Shown here piece by piece: positions 63,909-64,000 of a stretch of 64,000 bases of DNA (within the stretch, counting starts at the first letter, position 1; every line of letters begins with the position of its first letter). The position numbers and the translations under genes were made by a program. The notes below the pieces were generated by a model. That model was given only the letters and a program-made list of their open reading frames with translations, was not told the origin of the DNA and did not search any database. The stretch is taken from the NCBI RefSeq assembly GCF_003001905.1, contig NZ_PVNE01000012.1, forward strand, positions 38,291-102,290, in the 5' to 3' direction. This stretch comes from Planifilum fimeticola. Its GTDB lineage: Bacteria > Bacillota > Bacilli > Thermoactinomycetales > DSM-44946.

Positions 63909-64000
63909 TGCCCCGTCGACTAACTTAGATCGGGAAATTCCGAAGGAAAATGTTACCTCATGGTCGAATGGATTCATAGGTGATCGAAATGATTTTCGTT
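63909..64000 (+). other. Right-edge sequence without a visible gene
   Basis: Ninety bases after srlE show no start with a ribosome-binding site and no terminator hairpin. The operon may continue beyond the window. Confidence 0.4.

Overview
The window reads like the chromosome of a fairly GC-rich Bacillota. Shine-Dalgarno sites are strong AGGAGG types, GTG and TTG starts are common, there are sigma-A promoters, CcpA cre-like sites and four separate PTS loci, and a PRD-type PTS regulator is present. A thermophilic Thermoactinomycetaceae-like organism would fit, but that is inference. I saw no rRNA, tRNA, CRISPR array, intact insertion sequence or replication origin. Most of the window is sugar, sugar-acid and small-organic-acid catabolism.

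Layout. 0.4-0.7 kb: small glutamine-rich hypothetical protein. 1.0-6.5 kb: cellobiose-type PTS (IIB, IIC, IIA), GH1 6-phospho-beta-glucosidase and a LicR-like regulator, ending at a hairpin shared with a convergent FAD oxidoreductase (6.6-8.0 kb). 8.4-27.1 kb: one co-directional sugar-acid block. It holds a TRAP transporter with two binding proteins, a 2-hydroxyacid dehydrogenase, a LarA-type (DUF2088) epimerase candidate, galactonate dehydratase, a large IlvD/Edd dehydratase, KDG kinase, an IclR regulator, a KdaD-like dehydratase, a two-subunit UxaA/SuyAB-type lyase, ketoglutarate-semialdehyde dehydrogenase, and larE-larB-larC for the nickel-pincer cofactor of LarA. Together they outline phosphorylative (KdgK) and Weimberg-type (KdaD plus KGSADH) branches. 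27.3-33.5 kb: secreted M14 peptidase, two Gfo/Idh/MocA dehydrogenases, an AbrB-type membrane protein and a hemerythrin. 33.6-36.4 kb: secreted multidomain GH31 hydrolase on the minus strand.

36.9-41.4 kb: mannose-family PTS (IIB, IIC, IID, IIA) with a cytoplasmic ceramidase-like hydrolase and an HpaI-type aldolase. 41.4-55.1 kb: the most novel part. A minus-strand two-component system (Cache-type sensor and NtrC-family sigma-54 activator) faces a plus-strand block carrying two sigma-54 (-24/-12) promoters. The block encodes an alpha/beta-hydrolase-fold protein whose nucleophile and acid are replaced, a tandem nitrilase whose second domain lacks its cysteine, a DUF6282 metallohydrolase-like protein, a GlcD/GlcF-like oxidase and an OpuB/Yeh-type ABC importer. 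I infer a regulon for import and breakdown of an unidentified compound.

55.2-56.1 kb: decayed MmgE/PrpD pseudogene. 56.3-59.6 kb: E1alpha, E1beta and E2 of an acetoin/2-oxoacid dehydrogenase behind a consensus sigma-A promoter with an operator-like inverted repeat. 59.6-63.9 kb: a mixed polyol PTS operon (GutM, galactitol-type IIA, IIB, IIC, glucitol-type IIC and IIBC) behind a promoter with a cre site, probably continuing past the window.
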